Source: Bacteroidales bacterium (GTDB lineage Bacteria > Bacteroidota > Bacteroidia > Bacteroidales > Muribaculaceae). Taken from it: 64,000 nt of DNA. The DNA lies in contig SFOH01000001.1 of NCBI GenBank assembly GCA_004552485.1, positions 62,001 to 126,000 on the forward strand. The letters are read 5' to 3'. Shown here piece by piece: positions 50,980 through 58,999 of the stretch; the first letter of the stretch is position 1; the number at the start of each line of letters is the position of its first letter. Both the position numbers and the translations under genes were made by a program. Below the pieces are notes generated by a model, which worked only from the letters and a program-made list of their open reading frames with translations, was not told where the DNA came from and did not search any database.

Positions 50980-52443
50980 TTATTTGCCTTTGTTCATGTC
51001 CACACGAGCCTGGAGCTCCCAGGTGCGGATGCGGTCTTTGTAAAGGTTGTTGTTGTTCATCTTCACCACGTCGAGAGATGCGTCGGAGTTGTCCTCCCAG
51101 CGGCGGCACAGGTAAACCACATCGTAAACGCGGCCGATCTGGTGGTGGCGCGAGAAAGCAAGACCCAGAGCGTAGTCCTCACCGTAGGAGGTGTTGGGCA
51201 CGTGAATCTCACGGAGCATGGGGGTGTAGAACGCACGGGGAGCGCCGAGGCCGTTGATGCGCAGAGCGTTGTTGCGGCCGTTCTCGGGAGTCCACTCCTT
51301 GTGGTCGATTACGCCGGGGGGAATGGGGTTCTTGTCGATGTCTGTGAGCTCGTAGGTGCCCACAACCATTGCGCACTTCTGATCGTAGAAGGCTTTCACC
51401 ATCTTGGCCAGGGTGTTCTCGTCGGCATAGACGTCGTCAGAGTCGAGCTGAACGGCGAACTTACCGCACTTGGGGTGCTGCACGCCTGCGTTCCAGCAGC
51501 CGCCGATGCCGAGGTCGTCGCGCTCAGGCACGATGTGAACCAGACGGGGGTCGTCCTTGAACTCGTCGATGGCCTCGGTGGTGCCGTCGGTCGAGTGGTT
51601 GTCGATGACGATAAGGTTGAAGGGGAAGTCGGTTTTCTGAGAGAGGACTGATTTGATGGCGTCACGGATGGTGCGGATGCGGTTGCGCACGGGGATGATG
51701 ACGGAAGCCTCATACTCGAAGTTGCCCTTGTTGAAGTCGATCTCGGTGAATTTGGGCTCCAGGTAGCCGCCGATTTCTTTGAGGTGGGCGGTGCAGGCCT
51801 GCTCCATCTCGATCTGTACGCCGCGGTTCTTGGGGTCAACGTAGTCGAAGATCTTCTCGCCGGACTTGCGGTTGTCGACGGTGACGTCGGAGTAGAGATA
51901 CTCGTTGATGTGCACGATGGGGGCGATGCGGCTCAGGCGCAGGCGCAGGTCGTAGAGACCGGCGGCGGTGTATTCCTTGTCGATGCCGGCGGCGGCAGCC
52001 TTGAAGTCGGCGGTGTTGAAGAAGAGGACAGAGCCGAAGTTGAAGTCGTCGCGGAGCGAGCCGAACTGATAGTCGATGACCGGTGAGTTGGCTTTCTTGC
52101 CTTCAACGACGGTGTAGGAGTCGGCATAGACCATACCGGCTTTGCTGTCCTGAGCCAGACGCACAAAGCGGTCGAGGGCGAAGTAGCCCATCACCAGGTT
52201 GTTGTACTTGGTGTAGAGAAGAATGTAGGGAGCCGATGCAGCAGCGGCAATCTTCTTCATGGTTGCCGACGAGTTGAGGGCGTCGATGTGGATGAGCTCG
52301 CAGCCATCCACAGCCTTTGCTTCGGGGTCAGTGGCAAGGAGGTAAATCTTTGCGGTGAGAGGGCTCTCTTTCAGGCCTTCCACGGTGGCTTTCACCTGCT
52401 CGGCGGAGGCGTAGGGGAGAAAGCAATCGATTGTTTTGTTCAT
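50980..52443 (-). CDS. glycosyltransferase family 2 with two GT-A-like halves
   Basis: A 487-residue cytoplasmic protein. The C-terminal half (about 245-470) is a clear GT2 domain: ASVIIPVRNRIRTIRDAI, IDNHSTDGT, the metal-binding LDSDDVYAD (DxD-like) and SYGEDYALGLAF. The N-terminal half (about 1-235) resembles a degenerate GT-A domain (APYILLYTKYNNLVMGY, GMVYADSY) with its DxD replaced. This arrangement recalls bifunctional polymerases, but one half may be non-catalytic. No signal or membrane helix is seen. Donor, acceptor and the reason for sitting among wall-recycling genes are unknown. Confidence 0.85.
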   Translation of the reverse strand: MNKTIDCFLPYASAEQVKATVEGLKESPLTAKIYLLATDPEAKAVDGCELIHIDALNSSATMKKIAAAASAPYILLYTKYNNLVMGYFALDRFVRLAQDSKAGMVYADSYTVVEGKKANSPVIDYQFGSLRDDFNFGSVLFFNTADFKAAAAGIDKEYTAAGLYDLRLRLSRIAPIVHINEYLYSDVTVDNRKSGEKIFDYVDPKNRGVQIEMEQACTAHLKEIGGYLEPKFTEIDFNKGNFEYEASVIIPVRNRIRTIRDAIKSVLSQKTDFPFNLIVIDNHSTDGTTEAIDEFKDDPRLVHIVPERDDLGIGGCWNAGVQHPKCGKFAVQLDSDDVYADENTLAKMVKAFYDQKCAMVVGTYELTDIDKNPIPPGVIDHKEWTPENGRNNALRINGLGAPRAFYTPMLREIHVPNTSYGEDYALGLAFSRHHQIGRVYDVVYLCRRWEDNSDASLDVVKMNNNNLYKDRIRTWELQARVDMNKGK

Positions 52444-52510
52444 TACGGGTAAAATATTTAGGTGATTAATTGTTTTGATTTCTTCGTTTACGAAAGGTTT
52501 GACCGGGCGA

Positions 52511-55501
52511 TTATTTGGCGTCGAGGAAGTTGAGCACCTGTTTCATCAGCGACATGCGCGAGTCGGCGCCTACGATGGTCTCGAAGGGGAAGCCGATGAC
52601 CACGGTGCGGTATTTGCCGGCGTTGTCGAAGGCTGTGCCGGCCACGAGGTTGTTCTCCGAGTAGCGCAGCAGGGTGTAACCGCCTTTTGTGGGATAGAAC
52701 GAGTCGGGGCTCTCGACGGTGTAGACGTCGGCGCCGGGCGTGGAGTTGTACTTGAACTCACCGCCGGTGAACTGCTTGAACGGTGTCTGCACCTCATATA
52801 CATCGCCGGTGACGGCGGCCTGGCCCACACGCCAGCTGTAGCCGAGCACGCTCGTGGCGAATGTCCGGTCGGCTTTGGCGACGGTCTTGCTGCTGTTGGG
52901 GTTGTCCCAGAGGTCGGTGGCCACGTAGGCGCCGCTGATGAAGAACGAGGCGCCGTTGGCGGTCAGAGCGGTGATGCGTTTCTGGAGGGGTGCGGGGAAG
53001 GCTTTGTAGCGGGTGCCGAACACGCCGCGGCCTTTCTTGATCTCTTTCTGCTTGCCGAGGATGAGGTCGATGAGTTGAGGCTCGTCAAGCGATGTGTCGG
53101 AGTTCATGAATGCGTCGACGGAGGAGGATACGAAAGCATAGCCGGCGTCGGCGATGGCCTGACCGTGAACGCTGACGAAGTCGTGGGTGTTGCCGGCAAT
53201 CACGTCTTTCTCATAGAGCGTGCGCGAGTTGCCGTAACCGGATGCGTCGTCGTCAACCCAGGGCAGGGCGCGGCGGTATTCGAACTGCGGGCCGATGTAG
53301 GAGATGTCCACTACATCGGGCACGCCGCCGTCCTTGCTGTCGATGAATCCGGCAATCTCGCCGGCGTCGAACCAGTCGGGAGCGCTGATGCGTGTGAAGC
53401 CGTTGACGATGTTCACGATGCCTTTGGCGTGGTGTTTGTTGCAGAGGGCGAGCACCTCGGAGGGGAAGGAGACGCCGCCGTCGTTGCCGGCCACGATACG
53501 GTACGAGTGAATGTCGGAGTCGGTGACCGTGACGGTGAAGTTGGGCTCTTCTGTGCGTGTGATGGTGCGGAATCCGCCGTTGCCGATGCGCTCCTGAACG
53601 AGGTAGTATTTCGAGACGGCTGTCTCTTCAATGCTATCGGGAGTGGCTGCCCATGAGAGCTGGAAGCGGTCTTTACCGGCCTGGCGGATGACGAAGGACG
53701 AGGGAGCGAGGGGTGTCACCACATACTCGCGGCCGTCGCGATGGGCCAGGAACTGGAGCATGCCTTTGTAGATGGCGCGCGACACCACGAAGCGGAATTC
53801 GGGGTCGAGGCCGTATTTCATGTCGGCGAAATTCTGGTGGCTGAGCAGCTCAAGCAGCATGGCGGGCACCACGGGTACGCGGGCCTCGTAATAGCCGGCG
53901 TCGCGCATGCCGCGGCGTGTCCAGTTGGGCTCGAAGGAGCGGCGCACATCGTTGACGATGTTGGTGACGACGAGGTCGGTGTAGTCGCGTGAGGCGCGGC
54001 GCGAGTCGCCGTTGCCAAGTTTCTGACCCTTGGTGCAGTAGATGCCGAGGGTGCCGATGATCGAGTCGTTCTTGGTGGTGCCGGCGTCGGAGTGGAAGGC
54101 GAAGCTGAGGTCAACGGGAACGTTGAGGCCTTTCTGACCCGGGTTCATCTCCGAGCCGCCGCTGAGCCAGTTCACCCACAGGGCGCGCGACATATAGTCG
54201 TCATTGTAGTCGTTGACATTGCCGGTGGGAGTGTAAACGCTGTCGGGAGCACCGGCCCACTGCAGGAAGTAGCGGGCGCCTTCGACGAAGCGGGGATAGC
54301 GGCTGCTGACGTACTCATACTTCATCTCCGGGGTGTCCTTGCCGACCTTGCGAGCCACATTGCCCATGCCGCCGCCGATCTTAACGGCGTCGGCGGTCAC
54401 CACGGTGCCCTTGGCCGACTTCGATGCGTCGAGGGTGACAACCGGCAGGGCGGGTTCACCGGCCGCAAAGGGGAAGTGGCCGAGGTAGATCCACGTGCCG
54501 CCGCCCATTTTCTGGTTGATGGTGAAGGTGTGCGGTCCCTCGAGCGAGTTGACGGTGTAGACAACGCTGTCGGCGCTGTTGGGTTCGGTTTTGTATGAGA
54601 CGTAAACGGCATAGGAGCCGGCCTTGGGGAAGTCGGCCGTCCACGATGCCACGGTGTTCTCTTTGCCGCCTTGAGCCTTGCGGGCCTTTCCGGCGGTGAA
54701 AGGATTGTCGTTGTTCTCGAGATTCTTCTTGGTGTAGCCGAAGCCGGTGCCGGCGTCGCTCCATTTGCCCTGCTCGGCGTAGCGACCCACGGCATTGCCG
54801 GCGTCGCCGTCCACGATGAGCTCGGTGGTGTTGATGTCACGCTCGCGCGGGCTCATGACGTAGGCACCGGCGTTGCGGAGCATGGGCATGAGGTAGGGCA
54901 TCACGTAGCTCTGCGTGTACAGGTCCTCGACGGTCTGCATCAGGCGTGCGCGCTGGAATTCCCAGCGGTTGAGCTTGGGCTCGAAGTACCAGCCGTGGCT
55001 CTGCCAAAGGGCTATATTGCTACCGTCCAGACCTTTGGGGGCGGGCTGTGCCTCGTTGTCACGGACGAAGAATGTGCGCTGTTTCGAGGCCGTCTCTTCT
55101 TTCGGGGCGAAGAGAACGAGCTCTTCGAGGTTGTCGCGCTTCACTTCGTTGCCGTCGCGGTCACTTTCTACGGCGTAGGCAATCACCTTATAGTCAGCGT
55201 ATTCATCGCCCAAAGCCTTGAGCACGTCGTTGCAGAAATTGGCGTATGACTCGGCGGTGAAGGGCACTGACGAGGCGACTTCGTTGTAATCGACGGTGAT
55301 GGTCTTCTTCTTGTCGTCAGTCTTGACGGCCTTGACCGTGACGGTTCCGATTCCGGTTGTGCCGGGAAAATAGTTGTGGAGCACCTGAAGCAGCTCGCGA
55401 CGCGCTGCGGCGTCCTGCACATCGGCGGAGGGTGCGGCCATGGCCGGCACTGCAAACGATGTTGCAAGTATTAGAGCTGCGATGGAGTTTAAGTATTTCA
55501 T
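52511..55501 (-). CDS. secreted N-acetylmuramoyl-L-alanine amidase with inserted golvesin-like domain
   Basis: A 996-residue secreted enzyme with a signal peptide (cleavage AMA-A). Amidase_3 residues are split: His169 (WQSHGWYF) and Glu192 (TVEDL) come before, and His470 (SFAFHSDAG) and Glu551 (AMLLELLSHQNFAD) after, an inserted golvesin/xanthan-lyase-type carbohydrate-binding domain at about 240-380. A fibronectin type III domain (about 600-690) and a C-terminal glutamine-amidotransferase-like domain (about 730-996) follow. Such proteins are often annotated xanthan lyase, but the zinc pattern here supports an amidase. It starts the minus-strand wall-salvage region. Confidence 0.85.
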   Translation of the reverse strand: MKYLNSIAALILATSFAVPAMAAPSADVQDAAARRELLQVLHNYFPGTTGIGTVTVKAVKTDDKKKTITVDYNEVASSVPFTAESYANFCNDVLKALGDEYADYKVIAYAVESDRDGNEVKRDNLEELVLFAPKEETASKQRTFFVRDNEAQPAPKGLDGSNIALWQSHGWYFEPKLNRWEFQRARLMQTVEDLYTQSYVMPYLMPMLRNAGAYVMSPRERDINTTELIVDGDAGNAVGRYAEQGKWSDAGTGFGYTKKNLENNDNPFTAGKARKAQGGKENTVASWTADFPKAGSYAVYVSYKTEPNSADSVVYTVNSLEGPHTFTINQKMGGGTWIYLGHFPFAAGEPALPVVTLDASKSAKGTVVTADAVKIGGGMGNVARKVGKDTPEMKYEYVSSRYPRFVEGARYFLQWAGAPDSVYTPTGNVNDYNDDYMSRALWVNWLSGGSEMNPGQKGLNVPVDLSFAFHSDAGTTKNDSIIGTLGIYCTKGQKLGNGDSRRASRDYTDLVVTNIVNDVRRSFEPNWTRRGMRDAGYYEARVPVVPAMLLELLSHQNFADMKYGLDPEFRFVVSRAIYKGMLQFLAHRDGREYVVTPLAPSSFVIRQAGKDRFQLSWAATPDSIEETAVSKYYLVQERIGNGGFRTITRTEEPNFTVTVTDSDIHSYRIVAGNDGGVSFPSEVLALCNKHHAKGIVNIVNGFTRISAPDWFDAGEIAGFIDSKDGGVPDVVDISYIGPQFEYRRALPWVDDDASGYGNSRTLYEKDVIAGNTHDFVSVHGQAIADAGYAFVSSSVDAFMNSDTSLDEPQLIDLILGKQKEIKKGRGVFGTRYKAFPAPLQKRITALTANGASFFISGAYVATDLWDNPNSSKTVAKADRTFATSVLGYSWRVGQAAVTGDVYEVQTPFKQFTGGEFKYNSTPGADVYTVESPDSFYPTKGGYTLLRYSENNLVAGTAFDNAGKYRTVVIGFPFETIVGADSRMSLMKQVLNFLDAK

Positions 55502-55943
55502 GTTATCTGTGAGTAACTTTAAGGTTCAAACGCATGGGAGGCCGTTGCCGGCACCCCGGGGAAATTCTGCCGTTTCAGGCGTCTGCCGCTGAGGCTGTTC
55601 CGCAACCGGGGCGGGGCGGCGTCATGTGCAGTTCCCCTTAACGCACAAAGTTAAGATTTTTTTGTAACATAAGAAAGGAAAAAAGGAGAAATATTTCATG
55701 TGCTCAACATTCTTTAATGTTTTTATACGAATTTTCAGTATTTTCGGAGCCACTCCCCAAATTTAACAAATTTTATGCACGGATTACAAATATTTAGCCT
55801 ATATTTGCACATTAATATATACGCACGGGGGCGCGTCTCCTTCTCGCAACCAACGACGCCTCACGCTGCGGGACGGCCGAAGCCAAAAGTCGGCGCGGCC
55901 AATTCCAAAGACTCGTTTACCTTAATATCAAACATCTCGGATT
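55502..55943. promoter_or_regulatory. divergent intergenic region with two promoters
   Basis: For the amidase on the minus strand there is a -7 box TAACTTTG (55653-55646), without a good -33. For the plus-strand glycosidase there is TATATTTG (55800-55807), with only a weak TATG at the -33 position. The glycosidase leader would be about 130 nt, and the amidase leader about 140 nt and GC-rich. No ORF is convincing. Confidence 0.55.
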
Positions 55944-58376
55944 ATGAAGAAACTCTTACTCATCACTGCCTGCACCCTGGGAGCGTTCTCGGCTTCCACG
56001 GCCCGGGAGACTGTCACAATCGCTGACAAAGAGTATGAAATCACAACCATAATTGACCGCGACCTGGGTCCGGGCATCCACTACAACCGCCTGCGCCTGG
56101 CCAAGTATCCCCTCAATGTCAACCTCCTGCGCATCGACCTGACCAACCCCTACAACAGCGTTGAGACAACCCAGGCCAACGAACGCCTCTTCGGCACCGA
56201 AAGCCTCGTCAAAGCCGCCCAGCGTCAGACATCGCCCGGGCATGTGGCCATCGCCGGCGCCAACGCCAACTTCTGGTGCGTGTCCGGCCAGCCCCCTTTC
56301 TCCGACATCCTCATAGGCTACACATACAACGGCAACCTGCGCAACGGCAAGATTATCGCCGAGACAAACTGCCACTCCGACCAGTGGGACCACGGTCCCT
56401 CGCACACCGGTATCGTCGGCATCACACCTGACAAGAAAGCCGTCTCCTCCAACAACTACCGCTGGCAGGGCGTGGTCCGCTCAGCCAATGCCGGCGCCAC
56501 CGAGTTCTTCACCGTCAACAAGACCGTGCGCGCCAATGAGATGGGCTTCTACAACTCCTATCACGGCGCCACCCGCACCTTCCGTCCCGTCAACCAGGAG
56601 GGCAGCCATTTCGTTGCCGCCAACGGCGTGAGCACCGAGGCCTACCTCATGCTCGACGAGGGCCAGCAGTGGGGCACCGCCAAGGACATGACCTTCGTCG
56701 TCAAGGAGATTAAGCCCAACGCCGGCGACGGCTGTGTCGGCGACTACGACGCCGCCCTTGTCGGCCGTGACGCCTTTGCCGAATACCTCAACAAACTCAC
56801 CGTCGGCGAAAAAATCACCATCAACACCGCATGGACCGACCCCGACGGCAATCCCGTCGAGTTCTCCAACCTCGTGGGCGGCAACGCACAAGTGCTCCTT
56901 AACAACGAACTCCTCACCGCCAACGACACCGAAACCTACAACTCGCAGGTCTACTCCCGCACCGGCTACGGCACTAATGCCGACGGCACCACATTATATA
57001 TAATAGTCATCGACAAATCGACCGACCCCGTCTACGGCTCCTCCGCCGGCTGCAACACCCGCGCCATGTGCGCCATCGCACAGCACTACGGATGCACCGA
57101 CATGACCAACTTCGACGCCGGCGGCTCCGCCCAGATGTTCGTCATGGACCGCATCGTCAACAAAACCACCGAGTCATCGCCCCGCGCCGTCGCAAACGGC
57201 ATGTTCGCCTACTCCATCGCCCCGGAAGACACGCAGGTCGCACGCCTCGAGTTCTACGACTACTCTCTGTCGGCTCCCGTCTACTCCTCCTTCACCCCGC
57301 GCATCATCGCCTATAACAAATACGGCGCCATGCTCGACGACGACTTCAAGGACTTCACGCTGAGCTGTCCCGCCGAGGCCGGCGCCTGCGAGGGCTCGCG
57401 CTTCACAGCCGGTGCCAACGCCTGCGAGAGCACCGTCACAGCCACTGCCGGCAACGTCACCGTCACCAAGGCCGTCAGCATCATCCAGGCTCAGCCACAG
57501 ATTCGCATCAAACCCGAAATCGTGATTGACGGCGCCCGCAAATATCCCATGGAGGTCACCGCCACCGTCGGCGCCAACAACTACGTCTACAACCCCGCCG
57601 ACGTCAACTGGACAATGTCGGCCGAAGGCATCGCCTCGCTCGACCGCAACGGCGTGCTCACCGGCGTCAAGAACGGCACCGTCGACGTCACCGGCTCCAT
57701 CGGCGAGTTCACCGACGCCACACGCGTCTCTGTCGAAATCTCCGACGCCGCCAAGAAAAATATCTTCACCGGCGAGCAGGCTCCCGCCGACTGGAAGGTC
57801 TCGAACACCAACCTCACCGGCCTGGCCGTGAGCGCCTTAGGCACTGACGGAGGCATCGCCATCGACTACACCGTCAAGAACGCACGCGCTCCCCGCGCCA
57901 CTGTGTCTCGCGACATGCGCATCTTCTCGCTGCCCGACGCCATCGAGATTGACGTGAACCCCGGCACCGCCAACATCAAGCAGGTCGACGTCGTCCTCAA
58001 AACCGCCGACAACACCCGCAACACCACGGTCAAGAAAGACGTCACTCTCACGCCCAACTCCGTCAACACCGTCACTTTCAGCCTCAGCGATTTCGGCGAC
58101 ACCTCCGACCTGATCATGTTCCCCGTCACCTTCAAGAGCCTTTCGATCGCCATCTCCGACAAGGCCAACACCGCCTGCCACGTTGAGTTTCCCGCCATCC
58201 GCGCCGTCTACAACAACTACTCGGCCGGCGTCGAGGACATCACCGCCGACAACGACTCCGACGCTCCCGCCGTATACTACGACCTGCAGGGCCGTCCCGT
58301 CAATGCCGCCAACCTCCAGCCCGGCATCTATCTGCGCCACGCCGGCGCACGCACCTCTAAAGTAATCGTAAAATAA
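55944..58376 (+). CDS. secreted phosphodiester glycosidase (NAGPA family) with T9SS-type tail
   Basis: The family includes enzymes that remove GlcNAc from phosphodiester-linked GlcNAc. The 810-residue product has a signal peptide (cleavage near STA-R) and a catalytic domain at about 45-420, with IAGANANFW, the GYGTNADGTTLYIIVIDKS strand region and NFDAGGSAQMFV in place of the usual NxDGGGS. An Ig-like/Big_2 domain (about 515-610, ASLDRNGVLTGVKNGT) and a jelly-roll-like region (to about 770) follow. The C-terminal YDLQGRPVNAANLQPGIYL tail resembles type IX sorting signals. Targets could be phosphodiester-linked wall glycopolymers (inference). Confidence 0.87.
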   Translation: MKKLLLITACTLGAFSASTARETVTIADKEYEITTIIDRDLGPGIHYNRLRLAKYPLNVNLLRIDLTNPYNSVETTQANERLFGTESLVKAAQRQTSPGHVAIAGANANFWCVSGQPPFSDILIGYTYNGNLRNGKIIAETNCHSDQWDHGPSHTGIVGITPDKKAVSSNNYRWQGVVRSANAGATEFFTVNKTVRANEMGFYNSYHGATRTFRPVNQEGSHFVAANGVSTEAYLMLDEGQQWGTAKDMTFVVKEIKPNAGDGCVGDYDAALVGRDAFAEYLNKLTVGEKITINTAWTDPDGNPVEFSNLVGGNAQVLLNNELLTANDTETYNSQVYSRTGYGTNADGTTLYIIVIDKSTDPVYGSSAGCNTRAMCAIAQHYGCTDMTNFDAGGSAQMFVMDRIVNKTTESSPRAVANGMFAYSIAPEDTQVARLEFYDYSLSAPVYSSFTPRIIAYNKYGAMLDDDFKDFTLSCPAEAGACEGSRFTAGANACESTVTATAGNVTVTKAVSIIQAQPQIRIKPEIVIDGARKYPMEVTATVGANNYVYNPADVNWTMSAEGIASLDRNGVLTGVKNGTVDVTGSIGEFTDATRVSVEISDAAKKNIFTGEQAPADWKVSNTNLTGLAVSALGTDGGIAIDYTVKNARAPRATVSRDMRIFSLPDAIEIDVNPGTANIKQVDVVLKTADNTRNTTVKKDVTLTPNSVNTVTFSLSDFGDTSDLIMFPVTFKSLSIAISDKANTACHVEFPAIRAVYNNYSAGVEDITADNDSDAPAVYYDLQGRPVNAANLQPGIYLRHAGARTSKVIVK

Positions 58377-58408
58377 CACCAATCACAAACATAACCATTC
58401 CCCACCCC

Positions 58409-58990
58409 ATGAAAAAGATATTCACGATAATCGCGTGCCTGTGCGCCCTGAGCGCATCGGCACAGATAGCCGAGGTGTCAGCGCCGCGTCCGGTCACCGA
58501 CCGCACCGCGCCGGCCCGCGCCCGTGCCGCACAAGCCGCTCCGGAGAGCGCCGTGAAAGTGCGCACGAGTGGCTCGCAGCTCTTCATCACCAAGAACGGC
58601 GTCGAGCGCGCCTTCACCCCCGTCGAGTGCTACGCCGGTTACGTCTGGGCAACTCTCTCGCCCGACGCCACAAAGGTTGCATTCGTGGCCGCCGGCAAAG
58701 GCCTGGTCATCTGCGACACCGACGGCAACGTCATCGCCCGTCCCGGCAAGAGATACGAAGCTCCGTCGTGGTTCGGCAACAACCATCTGCTTGTGCAGAA
58801 CGCCACCGACGACGGCCATCAACTCTCCTCATCACAGATTCTCCTGATCACCCTCGACGGCAAGCAGCTGCAGTCACTCACCGTCCCCGAGTCCATGACA
58901 CTCGAGCCCGTAGGCGACATTGACAACAACCGCATCTACTTCACCACCATCGACGGCATCGAATACGAACAGTCAGTAACCCTCAAATAA
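58409..58990 (+). CDS. small secreted beta-propeller-like protein (copy 1)
   Basis: A 193-residue product with a signal peptide (cleavage ASA-Q), a Pro/Ala-rich linker and PD40/TolB-like strands (ATLSPDATKVAFVAAGKGL, NNRIYFTTIDG). That is too short for a full propeller, so it is perhaps two to three blades that oligomerise or cap a partner. It lies 32 bp after the glycosidase and 9 bp before an amidase. A shorter paralogue precedes the next amidase in the same way, suggesting a dedicated amidase partner. The family name is uncertain. Confidence 0.75.
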   Translation: MKKIFTIIACLCALSASAQIAEVSAPRPVTDRTAPARARAAQAAPESAVKVRTSGSQLFITKNGVERAFTPVECYAGYVWATLSPDATKVAFVAAGKGLVICDTDGNVIARPGKRYEAPSWFGNNHLLVQNATDDGHQLSSSQILLITLDGKQLQSLTVPESMTLEPVGDIDNNRIYFTTIDGIEYEQSVTLK

Positions 58991-58999
58991 GTCAGCGCC

